Shown in pieces: positions 55,869 to 64,000 of a stretch of DNA of 64,000 nucleotides. The stretch's first letter is position 1. Each line of letters opens with the position of its first letter. Below the pieces are notes generated by a model. The model worked only from the letters and a program-made list of their open reading frames with translations, was not told the origin of the DNA and made no database searches. The stretch covers positions 61,845-125,844 of the forward strand of contig NZ_QVML01000001.1 in NCBI RefSeq assembly GCF_010501015.1, written 5' to 3'. This DNA comes from Bacteroides sp. 214. GTDB lineage: Bacteria > Bacteroidota > Bacteroidia > Bacteroidales > Bacteroidaceae. Made by a program: the position numbers and the translations under genes.

Positions 55869-55897
55869 TTGTTGTAGCAAATTAAGTAATATATTTG
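55869..55897 (+). promoter_or_regulatory. Promoter of rlmB, possibly giving a leaderless transcript
   Basis: TATATTTG at 55890-55897 matches TAnnTTTG, with TTGTTG at 55869-55874 near the -33 position. The rlmB ATG is only 4 bp after the box. Transcription starting at the usual distance would begin at or next to the start codon. Confidence 0.55.
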
Positions 55898-55901
55898 CGC
55901 T

Positions 55902-56642
55902 ATGAACGAAAATAGCGACATGATATTTGGCGTGCGCGCCGTTATCGAAGCCATACAGGCAGGGAAGGAAATAGATAAAATACTGGTGAAAAAAGATATT
56001 CAGAGCGACTTGTCTAAAGAACTCTTTGAAGCCTTAAAGGGAACATTAATCCCAGTGCAGCGTGTTCCACTCGAAAAGTTGAACCGTATAACCCGCAAAA
56101 ACCATCAAGGAGTAGTAGCTTTTATCTCTACTGTAACCTATCAAAAGGTAGAAGACCTGGTACCTTTCTTTTTTGAAGAAGGAAAGAATCCCTTATTTGT
56201 TATGTTGGATGGATTGACCGACGTACGTAACTTTGGTGCCATTGCCCGTACGTGCGAGTGTGCCGGAGTAGACGCTGTTATTATCCCAGCCAAAGGAAGT
56301 GTCACAGTAAACGCTGATGCAATTAAAACTTCGGCAGGTGCGCTTCACACACTACCCGTGTGCAAAGAAAGAGGATTGGCAGAGTGCTTGAAGTATCTTA
56401 AGAATAGTGGCTTCAAAATCATCGCTGCCACAGAGAAGGGAGACTACGAATACACCAAAGGAGACTATACCGGACCTGTTTGTCTCATAATGGGAGCCGA
56501 AGACCGTGGTGTGTCTTACGAAAATCTTGCTTTATGCGACGAATGGGTAAAGATACCTATCATGGGAACTATCGAGTCGCTCAACGTGTCTGTAGCTGCC
56601 GGAATTATTATCTACGAGGCACTTAAACAACGAACTAATTAA
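55902..56642 (+). CDS. rlmB: 23S rRNA 2'-O-methyltransferase RlmB-like (SpoU/TrmH)
   Basis: 246 residues. It transfers a methyl group from SAM to a guanosine ribose in 23S rRNA, G2251 in E. coli. The N-terminal L30e-like RNA-binding region begins IFGVRAVIEAIQAGKEIDKILVKK. The SPOUT knot is shown by LDGLTDVRNFGAIARTCECAG, GAEDRGVS and IPIMGTIESLNVSVAAGI. It is divergent from the arabinose operon and 10 bp upstream of the TPR gene. Confidence 0.93.
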   Translation: MNENSDMIFGVRAVIEAIQAGKEIDKILVKKDIQSDLSKELFEALKGTLIPVQRVPLEKLNRITRKNHQGVVAFISTVTYQKVEDLVPFFFEEGKNPLFVMLDGLTDVRNFGAIARTCECAGVDAVIIPAKGSVTVNADAIKTSAGALHTLPVCKERGLAECLKYLKNSGFKIIAATEKGDYEYTKGDYTGPVCLIMGAEDRGVSYENLALCDEWVKIPIMGTIESLNVSVAAGIIIYEALKQRTN

Positions 56643-56652
56643 AAACAAATAC

Positions 56653-58350
56653 ATGAAAAAGAACACTTTATTGGTATTGTGCTGTTTCCTGTTTACACAA
56701 ATGGCAATGGCGCAAGCTCCTAAATGGCTGGAAAAATCCAAACGCGCGGTATTCTCAATCGTAACATATGATGAAGGCGGAAACATACTCAACAATGGGA
56801 ATGGTTTCTTTGTAGCCGACAATGGCACTGCCGTATCGGATTATACTATATTCAAAGGAGCAGCGCGTGCTGTGGTTATTGACTCGGATGGAAAACAACT
56901 CAATGTAGATGCCATACTAGGTGCAAATAGCTTGTACGACGTGGTGAAGTTTCGTGTGAATACCGAAGGAAAGAAAGTTGCCGCCTTAACAGAGACAGCC
57001 GTACCCGCGACAGGCGAAGAGGTTTACTTGATGGCTTACTCTACCAAGAAAGAACAAAATTTCGCAAAAGGAACCATAGAAGCAGTTACCGACATTAGCG
57101 ACGCTGATAAGTACTATACGCTTGCGATGAAATTGGAAGAGAAAAGTGTGAGTTGCCCTCTAATGACAGCCGATGGCAAACTCTTTGGTGTTTCACAAAA
57201 AGCCGACGGAAACCTTGCCGAAACCAAATGTTACGCTGTGGGTACTTCATATGCTACTGCGTTAGAAATAGTGGCGCTTTCTGCCAACGACCCCGTATTA
57301 AACAGTATAGGTATACGCAAAGGACTTCCTGTTAATGAAGAACAAGCTTTAGTCTTCCTTATCATGGCTTCTTCACACTATAATGGCGAAAAATACGAAG
57401 CACTGCTCAATGATTTTGTTATGCAATTCCCTAATAGTGCCGATGGTTATATACGTCGTGCCGAATATTACCTCTACAACGATACTGTTGCCGGCATTGA
57501 CAAAGCAAATGCCGATTTCGCGCAAGCACTTGCTGTTTCAACAGCTAAAGAGGAGGTGCATTATACCACAGCAAAGACTATCTACTCGTACATTATCAAT
57601 CATGGAGCAGATGAGAGTAAGAATTGGACTGCCGACAGAGCCTTTGATGAAATAGAAAAGGCTATTGCGATCAATCCGCTTCCGGTATATCTTAGTTTGC
57701 AGGGCGATATTGCTTATATGAAACAAGATTATCAATCTGCATACAACAGCTATATACAGGTTACAAAGACCGAATTTGCATCACAGGCACTGTTTTTTAG
57801 TGCGGCTAAGTCTAAAGAACAACTTGGTGCGGAACCGCAAGAAGTGCTTGCTTTACTCGATAGTTGTGTGGCTCGTTGTCCAAAACCACTTATGTATGCC
57901 GATGCTCCTTACGTATTGGAACGCGCGCGCTTGTATATGGAAACCGAACAGTATCGCAAGGCAATGCTCGACTACGATGCATACTATGCAGCAGCAAACG
58001 GCAGTGTGAATGACTACTTCTTTTACCTCAGGGAGCAAGCCTCACTAGGTGCAAGACAATATCAACGCGCTTTGGATGATATCGCTAAGTGTATTGAGAT
58101 GAACCCTAATGAACCTTTGTATCACTTGGAGCTTGGGTTAATTAATCTTCGTGTTGCCCGTTACGAACAATCTATCGAAGCTTTGAATAATGGTATAAAG
58201 CTGGATGGCAGTAACCCCGACTTTTATCGTCTTCGCGGTATCGCACAGGTGCAATTAAAGCAGAAAAACGAAGCGTGCGCCAGTTTTGCCAAAGCAAAGG
58301 AGCTTGGCAGCGAAGAGGTAGACGAATTAATTGAGAAGAACTGTAAGTAA
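56653..58350 (+). CDS. TPR protein with degenerate trypsin-like N-terminal domain
   Basis: 565 residues with a signal peptide ending MAQA (about 21). Residues about 30-210 have the chymotrypsin-like fold of S1C peptidases (GNGFFVADNGTAVSDYTIF, LYDVVKFRV, SCPLMTADGKLFGV). The catalytic His and the Ser of GNSGG are missing; only the Asp position remains. The protein is thus a probable pseudoprotease. From about 230 to the end there are tetratricopeptide repeats, clear in the last 150 residues (DYDAYYAAANGS, YQRALDDIAKCIEMNPNEP, YEQSIEALNNGIKLDGSNPDFY). It is likely a periplasmic scaffold. Confidence 0.85.
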   Translation: MKKNTLLVLCCFLFTQMAMAQAPKWLEKSKRAVFSIVTYDEGGNILNNGNGFFVADNGTAVSDYTIFKGAARAVVIDSDGKQLNVDAILGANSLYDVVKFRVNTEGKKVAALTETAVPATGEEVYLMAYSTKKEQNFAKGTIEAVTDISDADKYYTLAMKLEEKSVSCPLMTADGKLFGVSQKADGNLAETKCYAVGTSYATALEIVALSANDPVLNSIGIRKGLPVNEEQALVFLIMASSHYNGEKYEALLNDFVMQFPNSADGYIRRAEYYLYNDTVAGIDKANADFAQALAVSTAKEEVHYTTAKTIYSYIINHGADESKNWTADRAFDEIEKAIAINPLPVYLSLQGDIAYMKQDYQSAYNSYIQVTKTEFASQALFFSAAKSKEQLGAEPQEVLALLDSCVARCPKPLMYADAPYVLERARLYMETEQYRKAMLDYDAYYAAANGSVNDYFFYLREQASLGARQYQRALDDIAKCIEMNPNEPLYHLELGLINLRVARYEQSIEALNNGIKLDGSNPDFYRLRGIAQVQLKQKNEACASFAKAKELGSEEVDELIEKNCK

Positions 58351-58372
58351 GATATAAATAGCCTGAATGTGT

Positions 58373-58408
58373 TTCGCCCCTTACAACCAACCGGTGGTAA
58401 GGGGCGAA
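58373..58408. terminator. Hairpin between convergent genes
   Basis: TTCGCCCCTTAC (58373-58384) pairs perfectly with GTAAGGGGCGAA (58397-58408) around a 12-nt loop. It lies between the 3' ends of the TPR gene and the serpin gene and can serve both strands, although no T-tract follows. Confidence 0.65.
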
Positions 58409-58438
58409 CTATATATAATAAGGAGTAAAGGGATTCTA

Positions 58439-59653
58439 TTAAATGGAGTTCATTCTGCCCATGAATAATATAGCTCCTGTGCTTTTCTCTTTGATGGCAT
58501 AAATAAACGGACGCGTTACGTAGAATGTTCCCGACCGACCAGGACCTACGGCGGTTGCCTCAAATCCAACAGATGTAACCGCTGCTGCCTCTGTTCCTTC
58601 TTCGTTTACTTCTATGAATGTGTTTTGCTTAACCATGCTGATGAAGAGGTGTATGTCTGTCATTTTGCTAAAGTCTGCTATATGCGAATTGAACGCAGCG
58701 TTCATTCCCAAATTTTGCAAATCGCCATTTAGTACTCTGTCGTATTCCAATTTGAATTTAGGGAGCTTAATTCTCGTCATACTGCAGTATTGGCTTAAAC
58801 CTTCCATCCATTCGTCCCATCTTTCGGGAGTAATTTGTTCGGCAAGTGCATCAAGATTATTGTCTTTAAGAAGAATCACCATGCTAAAGGCGCTGTTGCC
58901 ATAGGGTAGCTCGGCTATCTCTATATCTTCGTCGGAGATGTGAGGGATGGTTGCTTCCTGATTCATCATATCTACTTTTATGGTAGAACCGTTTGCGGTG
59001 GTAAAGTCTTCTTTGGCTGTGTCCGACTTAGTAAATTTATATTTCCATGTTCCTTTGAAGTACAATGCATTGATAATGAACATCATTTGATCAGGGTTTA
59101 TTGTTTCTATGATTTCTGGGATGCATTTGTTGGTTTTGTCCGAGCACCATTGATTGATAATATCTACCGATTTGTCCGAGTTGAAATCAAGATCGCGCAC
59201 TTCAGCGTCATACTTTTCTTTGTTTGTCTGAACGAAAAGAGGGTTGACTGCTAATCCCTGACGATACCAAATGGAATTGGCAATGCCTAGTTTTGTAGTA
59301 TTATCCACCGCCAGCAAACCACTGATAAGTTTACGGTAGTAAGCGTTCATTTCATCGAGAGAGTAGTCGGTAAAGCCCAGAGTAGACTTCATCTCTTCGA
59401 GCGTTTCGTTTGCTGCACCATTAGTGCTCATGCTTAGTGCGAGTGAGGCGCTAAGGGGCGAAATCATAAATTGATCTTTTACTTCGTTGTTATACACCTC
59501 TTTGAAGAACTTGAGAGCAAAGGCGTTGTTCTTTGCCGTCATTTCCTGTTCGCTACGGGTTAACGGAATATCCAAGCGGTCTTGGGGAGAATTACTCTCT
59601 CCTTCGCAAGCGCAAAGTGCAAAAAGAGTAAAGGCTAACAATAAATTTCTCAT
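58439..59653 (-). CDS. Serpin-family protease inhibitor lipoprotein
   Basis: 404 residues. The lipobox is ALCAC (Cys15 or Cys16), so the protein is lipid anchored. The serpin fold is recognised by ISPLSASLALSMSTNGAANETLEEM, FIINALYFKGTWKYKF and the C-terminal RPFIYAIKEKSTGAILFMGRM. The reactive-loop hinge EEGTEAAAVTSVGFEA has the small residues needed for loop insertion, so it should be inhibitory. The P1 residue cannot be named with certainty. Bacterial serpins probably protect against host or competitor serine proteases. Confidence 0.95.
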   Translation of the reverse strand: MRNLLLAFTLFALCACEGESNSPQDRLDIPLTRSEQEMTAKNNAFALKFFKEVYNNEVKDQFMISPLSASLALSMSTNGAANETLEEMKSTLGFTDYSLDEMNAYYRKLISGLLAVDNTTKLGIANSIWYRQGLAVNPLFVQTNKEKYDAEVRDLDFNSDKSVDIINQWCSDKTNKCIPEIIETINPDQMMFIINALYFKGTWKYKFTKSDTAKEDFTTANGSTIKVDMMNQEATIPHISDEDIEIAELPYGNSAFSMVILLKDNNLDALAEQITPERWDEWMEGLSQYCSMTRIKLPKFKLEYDRVLNGDLQNLGMNAAFNSHIADFSKMTDIHLFISMVKQNTFIEVNEEGTEAAAVTSVGFEATAVGPGRSGTFYVTRPFIYAIKEKSTGAILFMGRMNSI

Positions 59654-59906
59654 GATGTTGTGTTTAAAAATGTATTATAACATGTAAATGCAACGTTTTC
59701 TCTGATACTGCACAAGTAAGCAAAATAGATAAATAAAAGTTGTAGTTGGCTAATGTGTATAAAGAATATTTATCGTTTTGAATGGTTTGAACATCGCTGG
59801 AATTTGTCATTTTGTAGGTAAAACTACTCTAAACCTCTTTGAAATGCCATTGCTTGCTAACTTTCTGCTTTTTGGAGAAATAGAATATAGTTATTGGTTG
59901 AAAAAC

Positions 59907-60239
59907 GAATATGCCCTACAAGCCTTCTGGAAGGGATTTTATGAAGAGAAATTTGCTTATGGACGAACGACTGTTTGCCATAGGCTCACGACCTATCTTC
60001 CATAAGCATTCAGACCGTTTGCTTATGGCAAACGGTCGTTCATCCATAAGCAAAGAAATAAAAACAGACTGAGTTTAAGTGTGGAACTGACTGAGTTCTT
60101 TCCATGTTCTGACTGTGTTTTTACCCAAGACTCAGTCAGAAAAACAGGCGATACAAGCTTTGTGGGGCATATTCTGAATAATACGAGTGTTTTTCACACT
60201 ATTTTAGGCGTTTTTCCTAAAGCCTATTTCCTGCGATTT
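59907..60239. repeat. Dispersed intergenic element, copy B, with 22-bp-periodic CTTATGG array
   Basis: This is the same element as at 13925-14257. CTTATGG or its complement starts at 59956 (+), 59978 (-, one change), 60000 (-), 60022 (+) and 60044 (-), the same order of orientations and the same 22-bp steps as copy A. ACTGAGT-like motifs follow at 60068, 60090 and 60112. The ends at 59907 (GAATATGCCCTACAA) and 60160-60174 (complement GAATATGCCCCACAA) are inverted repeats, giving a MITE-like core of 268 bp. The gap 59654-60408 around it has no credible gene. Confidence 0.85.
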
Positions 60240-60408
60240 TTTCTGTCCACGCGTTGGTTTCATTCATTTTTTCGCAATCTTGGAGGCTTTGACAAATTGA
60301 TAGTTTGGAGCTTTCTTTTGATGAGTGTAACTGTTGGTAATTACTCAAATAATTCCTATCTTCGAACCGGATTTTTCAGTAATACTAACTCTTTAATGAA
60401 AGAAAAAT

Positions 60409-60783
60409 ATGAAAAAAGTAATTAATAGTCCGAAGGCACCAGGTGCAATAGGTCCATATAGTCAAGCTATTGAAGCCAATGGACTTGTGTTTGTATCAGG
60501 ACAGCTTCCTATCAATGCTGTTACAGGCGAGATGCCCGAAAGCATTGAAGAGCAAACCCGCCAGTCGTTGGAAAACATGCGCTTTATTCTTGAGTCTGCC
60601 GGACTAACTATGGCAAATGTAGTAAAGACAGTTGTGCTGCTTCAAGATATGTCGCTCTTCGCGGCAATGAATAAGGTATATGCCGAATTCTTTGAAGGCG
60701 ATTACCCGGCAAGATGCGCTTTTGCGGTAAAGCAACTCCCTAAAGACGCTTTAGTGGAGATTGAGTGCGTGGCGGCTCGCTAA
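60409..60783 (+). CDS. ridA: RidA (YjgF/UK114) enamine/imine deaminase
   Basis: 124 residues. RidA hydrolyses reactive 2-aminoacrylate and related enamines made by PLP enzymes. The family pattern is complete: SPKAPGAIGPYSQAIEANGLVFVSGQLP, the catalytic arginine in YPARCAFAVKQLPKDALVEIECVA. It is encoded alone. Its last 33 bp overlap the 3' end of the convergent folC. Confidence 0.96.
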   Translation: MKKVINSPKAPGAIGPYSQAIEANGLVFVSGQLPINAVTGEMPESIEEQTRQSLENMRFILESAGLTMANVVKTVVLLQDMSLFAAMNKVYAEFFEGDYPARCAFAVKQLPKDALVEIECVAAR

Positions 60784-62052
60784 CAAATCGGCTACAATAA
60801 AACTACTGCCTCCTACGAAGATAAAGTCTTCAGGGAGGCTTTTTTCTTGTGCTGCTCTTGTAGCTGTGGCTACATCCGCATACGTTTCTCCCTTTAGTCC
60901 GTGTGTAGAAGCCAATGCTTGTAGTTGTTGGGCAGGCATGGCGCGCTTAACAGAGGCTTGCGTAAAATAATATGTCGCGTTCTGTGGCAAAAGAGATAAT
61001 ACACCCTCCACGTCCTTATCATCGACCATACCTATAACAATATGCAGTTGCCGGTATGTTTGTTCCGCAAGCTGCTGTACAATGTACTTTATACCACCGG
61101 TGTTGTGCCCGGTGTCGCATAGTAGAGTAGGGCACTCTTGTAGCTTTTGCCAACGACCCATAAGTCCGGTTAGCCGACTCACATTTTCAAATCCACAACG
61201 GATGTTTTCCTCACTAATTCTATAGCCTATATATATAAGGTGTGAAATGCACGAAAGTAACGTGTTGGTATTCTTCTGCTGATAGAGTCCGCCAAGTTCT
61301 CCGCGCAATTCCTTATAACAATCAGTTTCGTAGATAAATCCTCCTTCTTTACATGGTGTAGCACGCAATAGCTTGTGTTCTTCTTCGGCAAAGAAGAGGG
61401 GGGCGTTTACTTGGTTGGCTTTTTCTGTAAAGACTGGCTTAGTCTCTTCATTGGTTTCGCCTATCACCACGGGGATACCTGCTTTTATGATACCTGCCTT
61501 CTCTTTGGCAATAGCGGCAAGTGAACTGCCCAGTTGTGCGGTATGATCCAGACTGATGTTGGTAATAATACAAAGATCGGGAGTAATGACATTGGTGCAG
61601 TCTATTCGTCCGCCTAGCCCAACTTCAATCAAAGCAACATCCACCTTGGCATCGGCAAAATACTTAAATGCCAAAGCTGTGGTTAGCTCAAAGAACGAAG
61701 GGTGTAGCGGTTCGAAGAAGGCACGGTGTGTTTCAACAAAGTCAATAATATACTGTTGTGAAATGCACTCGCCGTTTACACGAATACGTTCCCTGAAGTC
61801 CACCAAGTGTGGAGATGTGTACAATCCCACACGGTATCCTGCGCTTTGCAGGATAGCAGCCAACGTATGCGAGCAACTCCCTTTACCATTTGTACCACCT
61901 ACATGGATGGTTTTATATTTCTTGTGTGGTTGTCCGAAGTAATTATCGAGTGTATATGTATTTTCCATACCCGGCTTATAGGCTTTGCTACCTATTTGCT
62001 GGAACATAGGCATGCTGTTGTACAGGTATTCAAGCGTCTGCAGATAATCCAT
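60751..62052 (-). CDS. folC: Bifunctional folylpolyglutamate/dihydrofolate synthase
   Basis: 433 residues, Mur-ligase fold. It adds glutamate to dihydropteroate or to folates. The ATP loop is GGTNGKGSCSHTLAAIL, followed by YTSPHLVDFRERIRVNGE, EVGLGGRIDCTNVI and the LDHTAQLGSSLAAIAKEKAGI segment with the carbamylated-lysine region. The C-terminal glutamate-ligase domain has LLCDTGHNTGGIKYI. It is transcribed towards ridA. Confidence 0.95.
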   Translation of the reverse strand: MDYLQTLEYLYNSMPMFQQIGSKAYKPGMENTYTLDNYFGQPHKKYKTIHVGGTNGKGSCSHTLAAILQSAGYRVGLYTSPHLVDFRERIRVNGECISQQYIIDFVETHRAFFEPLHPSFFELTTALAFKYFADAKVDVALIEVGLGGRIDCTNVITPDLCIITNISLDHTAQLGSSLAAIAKEKAGIIKAGIPVVIGETNEETKPVFTEKANQVNAPLFFAEEEHKLLRATPCKEGGFIYETDCYKELRGELGGLYQQKNTNTLLSCISHLIYIGYRISEENIRCGFENVSRLTGLMGRWQKLQECPTLLCDTGHNTGGIKYIVQQLAEQTYRQLHIVIGMVDDKDVEGVLSLLPQNATYYFTQASVKRAMPAQQLQALASTHGLKGETYADVATATRAAQEKSLPEDFIFVGGSSFIVADLLASRHALNLH

Positions 62053-62184
62053 CTTTTCAAATATTTAACGAACAAATAACCTTTTGTTTGGTTATAATTA
62101 GTATATTGCAACAAGTCGTTTGCGACCCATAGATAGGGAAAGCAAATCAGGCTACAAATATCAACATTTTGAATCTAACTTATC

Positions 62185-63510
62185 ATGGGAACAAAGAAAA
62201 ACTTCGTGTTAGATACCAATGTAATACTTCACGACTACAATTGTATTAAAAATTTCGAGGAAAATGACATTTACCTGCCTATTGTAGTGCTCGAAGAACT
62301 GGACAGGTTCAAGAAAGGCAATGAACAAATCAACTACAACGCCCGTGAATTTGTACGCGAACTCGATTTAATAACAGATGATAACCTCTTTACCAAAGGC
62401 GCTAAGCTTGGCGAGGGTTTGGGACGATTGTTTGTTATGACCGGTGGTGTAAACTCCGAGAAGGTTACTGCCTCTTTTCCCGAACGCATTGCCGACAATC
62501 AAATTCTTGCCGTAGCCGACCATTTGCAAACAAAATACCCGCGTACCAAGTGTATCTTGATAACCAAAGATATAAACTTGCGTATGAAAGCGCGTTCAAT
62601 AGGTATTGTTTGCGAAGACTATATCAATGATAAAGTTGTTAATGTAGATGTTTTTGCCAAGTCCAATGAGGTGTTCGAAGATGTTGATCCGGGTTTGATT
62701 GACCGCATCTATTCATCGAAAGAAGGTCTTGACATCAGTGAACTTGATTTCAAACAGTTGCTTCGTCCCAACGAATGTTTTATTCTGAAGAGCGACCGAA
62801 ACAGTGTCTTGGCTCGTTATAACCCTTTTACACATACTGTTCATAAGGTAAACAAGAGCAAGAATTACGGTATTGAACCTCGCAATGCCGAGCAAACTTT
62901 TGCTTTCGAAGTACTCAATGATCCTAATATAAAGCTCGTAGCTATAACCGGAAAAGCGGGGACGGGTAAGACCTTGTTGGCACTTGCCGCTGCGCTTGGT
63001 AATATACAAAACTACAAACAGATACTTCTGGCAAGACCTATTGTGGCGCTTTCTAATAAAGACATAGGTTTCCTCCCTGGCGATGCCACCGAGAAAGTAG
63101 CTCCCTATATGCAACCTCTCTTTGATAATCTCAACGTTATCAAGCATAACTTCTCTTCTAACTCCAGCGAGGTGAAGAAGCTGGAGGAAATGCAGAAGAG
63201 CGATCAACTTGTAATTGAAGCATTGGCGTTTATCCGCGGACGCAGCCTGAGCGAAACTTACTGCATCATTGATGAAGCGCAAAATCTTACTCCTCACGAA
63301 ATAAAGACAATTATCACCCGTGCCGGTGAAGGGACAAAGATGGTTTTTACTGGTGATATTCAACAAATAGACCAACCTTATTTAGATAGTGAATCCAACG
63401 GATTGGTCTATATGATTGATCGTATGAAAGACCAAAATCTCTTCGCCCATATCAACCTATTGAAGGGAGAACGCAGTACTTTGAGTGAATTGGCAAGCAA
63501 TTTAATGTAA
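62185..63510 (+). CDS. PIN-PhoH fusion ATPase (PhoH2 type)
   Basis: 441 residues. The N-terminal PIN nuclease domain (about 1-150) has acidic residues in VLDTNVILHD and VLEELDRFKKG. The C-terminal PhoH ATPase carries Walker A ITGKAGTGKTLLALAAA and Walker B TYCIIDEAQNLTPHEIK, with TGDIQQID and a final GERSTLSELAS. PhoH2 proteins couple ATP-driven RNA unwinding to cleavage. The gene stands alone; there is no antitoxin-like partner upstream. Confidence 0.93.
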   Translation: MGTKKNFVLDTNVILHDYNCIKNFEENDIYLPIVVLEELDRFKKGNEQINYNAREFVRELDLITDDNLFTKGAKLGEGLGRLFVMTGGVNSEKVTASFPERIADNQILAVADHLQTKYPRTKCILITKDINLRMKARSIGIVCEDYINDKVVNVDVFAKSNEVFEDVDPGLIDRIYSSKEGLDISELDFKQLLRPNECFILKSDRNSVLARYNPFTHTVHKVNKSKNYGIEPRNAEQTFAFEVLNDPNIKLVAITGKAGTGKTLLALAAALGNIQNYKQILLARPIVALSNKDIGFLPGDATEKVAPYMQPLFDNLNVIKHNFSSNSSEVKKLEEMQKSDQLVIEALAFIRGRSLSETYCIIDEAQNLTPHEIKTIITRAGEGTKMVFTGDIQQIDQPYLDSESNGLVYMIDRMKDQNLFAHINLLKGERSTLSELASNLM

Positions 63511-63598
63511 AAAAGTACTCTTTGAGGCATTTTTTCTACTGCAAAACTATGGATTGTTAAAATAATCCATATTTTTGCAGTAGATACAACACATGTAA

Positions 63599-64000
63599 GT
63601 GGGTTATATAGTTAAGTTTAAGTTAGTAGGTTTATTTTTCTTCTTGGTATTCATCGCTACGCAAAGTAGATCGCAAGAGGTACATGCGAACAAGAGTAAT
63701 TATATATTTATTCTTAGTTCGTATAGTTATAACTATGATTGGGCAACGGATGTTGCTAAAGGAATTCAGGAAAAACTCGAAGATGAAACCTTAAATACCA
63801 TAGTAGACATAGCTTACGCTGGCGTAGAAAGTAATCAATCCTTTCTTGCAGGACGCTATAGTATGCAAGCTGCCTTCTCCAATATACGACTCTCTGAAAC
63901 ACCTATTATTCCTGATGTTCTAGTCTTGATAGGCGAAGAAAGCTGGATGTATTATCGTATCATGAACTTTAGTGGAAGGTGGGCGAAGATACCTGTTGTG
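63599..64000 (+). CDS. Signal-peptide protein with substrate-binding-like N-terminus (cut by window edge)
   Basis: A frame opens at GTG 63599, directly after an in-frame TAA, and continues past the end of the window; 134 codons are visible. It begins with a hydrophobic segment (FKLVGLFFFLVFIATQSRSQ) like a signal peptide or membrane anchor. The next part, NYIFILSSYSYNYDWATDVAKGIQ, resembles the periplasmic ABC-type sugar/aromatic binding domain found at the start of Bacteroides hybrid sensor kinases. The kinase part, if present, is outside the window. A TATTTTTG box is at 63570-63577. Confidence 0.6.
   Translation, partial: MGYIVKFKLVGLFFFLVFIATQSRSQEVHANKSNYIFILSSYSYNYDWATDVAKGIQEKLEDETLNTIVDIAYAGVESNQSFLAGRYSMQAAFSNIRLSETPIIPDVLVLIGEESWMYYRIMNFSGRWAKIPVV

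Noticed and set aside
59778..60005. 75-residue open frame on the plus strand
   Set aside because: It runs into copy B of the dispersed element and is not kept in copy A.
60081..60425. 114-residue open frame before ridA
   Set aside because: It lies in the repeat element and overlaps the ridA start; low-complexity Phe/Ser-rich sequence with no family resemblance.

Overview
The window is a chromosomal segment of a member of the Bacteroidales, most likely Bacteroides or a close relative. The signs are Bacteroidetes -7 boxes (TAnnTTTG), many DUF4369/TlpA thioredoxin lipoproteins, a BF3164-type lipoprotein, DUF3943 and DUF3857 proteins, a Nudix-type AraR regulator inside an arabinose operon, and little use of Shine-Dalgarno sites. 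No rRNA, tRNA, CRISPR array, integrase or complete insertion sequence was found.

Left part (1-14 kb): the C-terminal end of an outer-membrane barrel protein is followed on the minus strand by an eight-gene thiamin operon (thiD-thiS-tenI-thiE-thiG-thiC-thiH-thiF) behind a TPP riboswitch. Next is a polyamine ABC transporter operon (potA-potB-potC-potD) with an unusual ATPase. A TlpA-like lipoprotein and a yjdI/yjdJ-type pair follow.

Middle (14-33 kb): a two-component system, a fucose-isomerase-like protein, an aminotransferase with a LolE-like permease, a GT2 glycosyltransferase, an AI-2E-type permease, a DUF3943 protein, the GDP-L-fucose pair gmd-fcl, a dicarboxylate-type symporter, and the oxidative pentose phosphate operon gnd-zwf-pgl.

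Accessory stretch (32-41.7 kb): two thioredoxin-like lipoproteins precede an AT-rich 1.9-kb segment bounded by 26-bp direct repeats. That segment holds a secreted-protein gene broken by a frameshift and by a 289-bp MITE with an 8-bp target duplication. A beta-propeller lipoprotein and two DUF3857 transglutaminase-like proteins follow.

Arabinose locus (41.7-55.6 kb, minus strand): galM-araP-araR-araD-araA-araB followed by GH127 and GH51 arabinofuranosidases and transketolase. This is a complete route from arabinoside cleavage through uptake and isomerisation to the pentose phosphate pathway.

Right part (55.9-64 kb): rlmB, a degenerate-protease/TPR protein, a serpin lipoprotein, ridA, folC, a PIN-PhoH ATPase and the start of a sensor-like protein.

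The most unusual signal is intergenic. Two copies of a roughly 333-bp element, 46 kb apart, each carry five copies of CTTATGG or its complement at exactly 22-bp spacing. At least three other intergenic regions carry unrelated core motifs repeated with the same 22-bp period.
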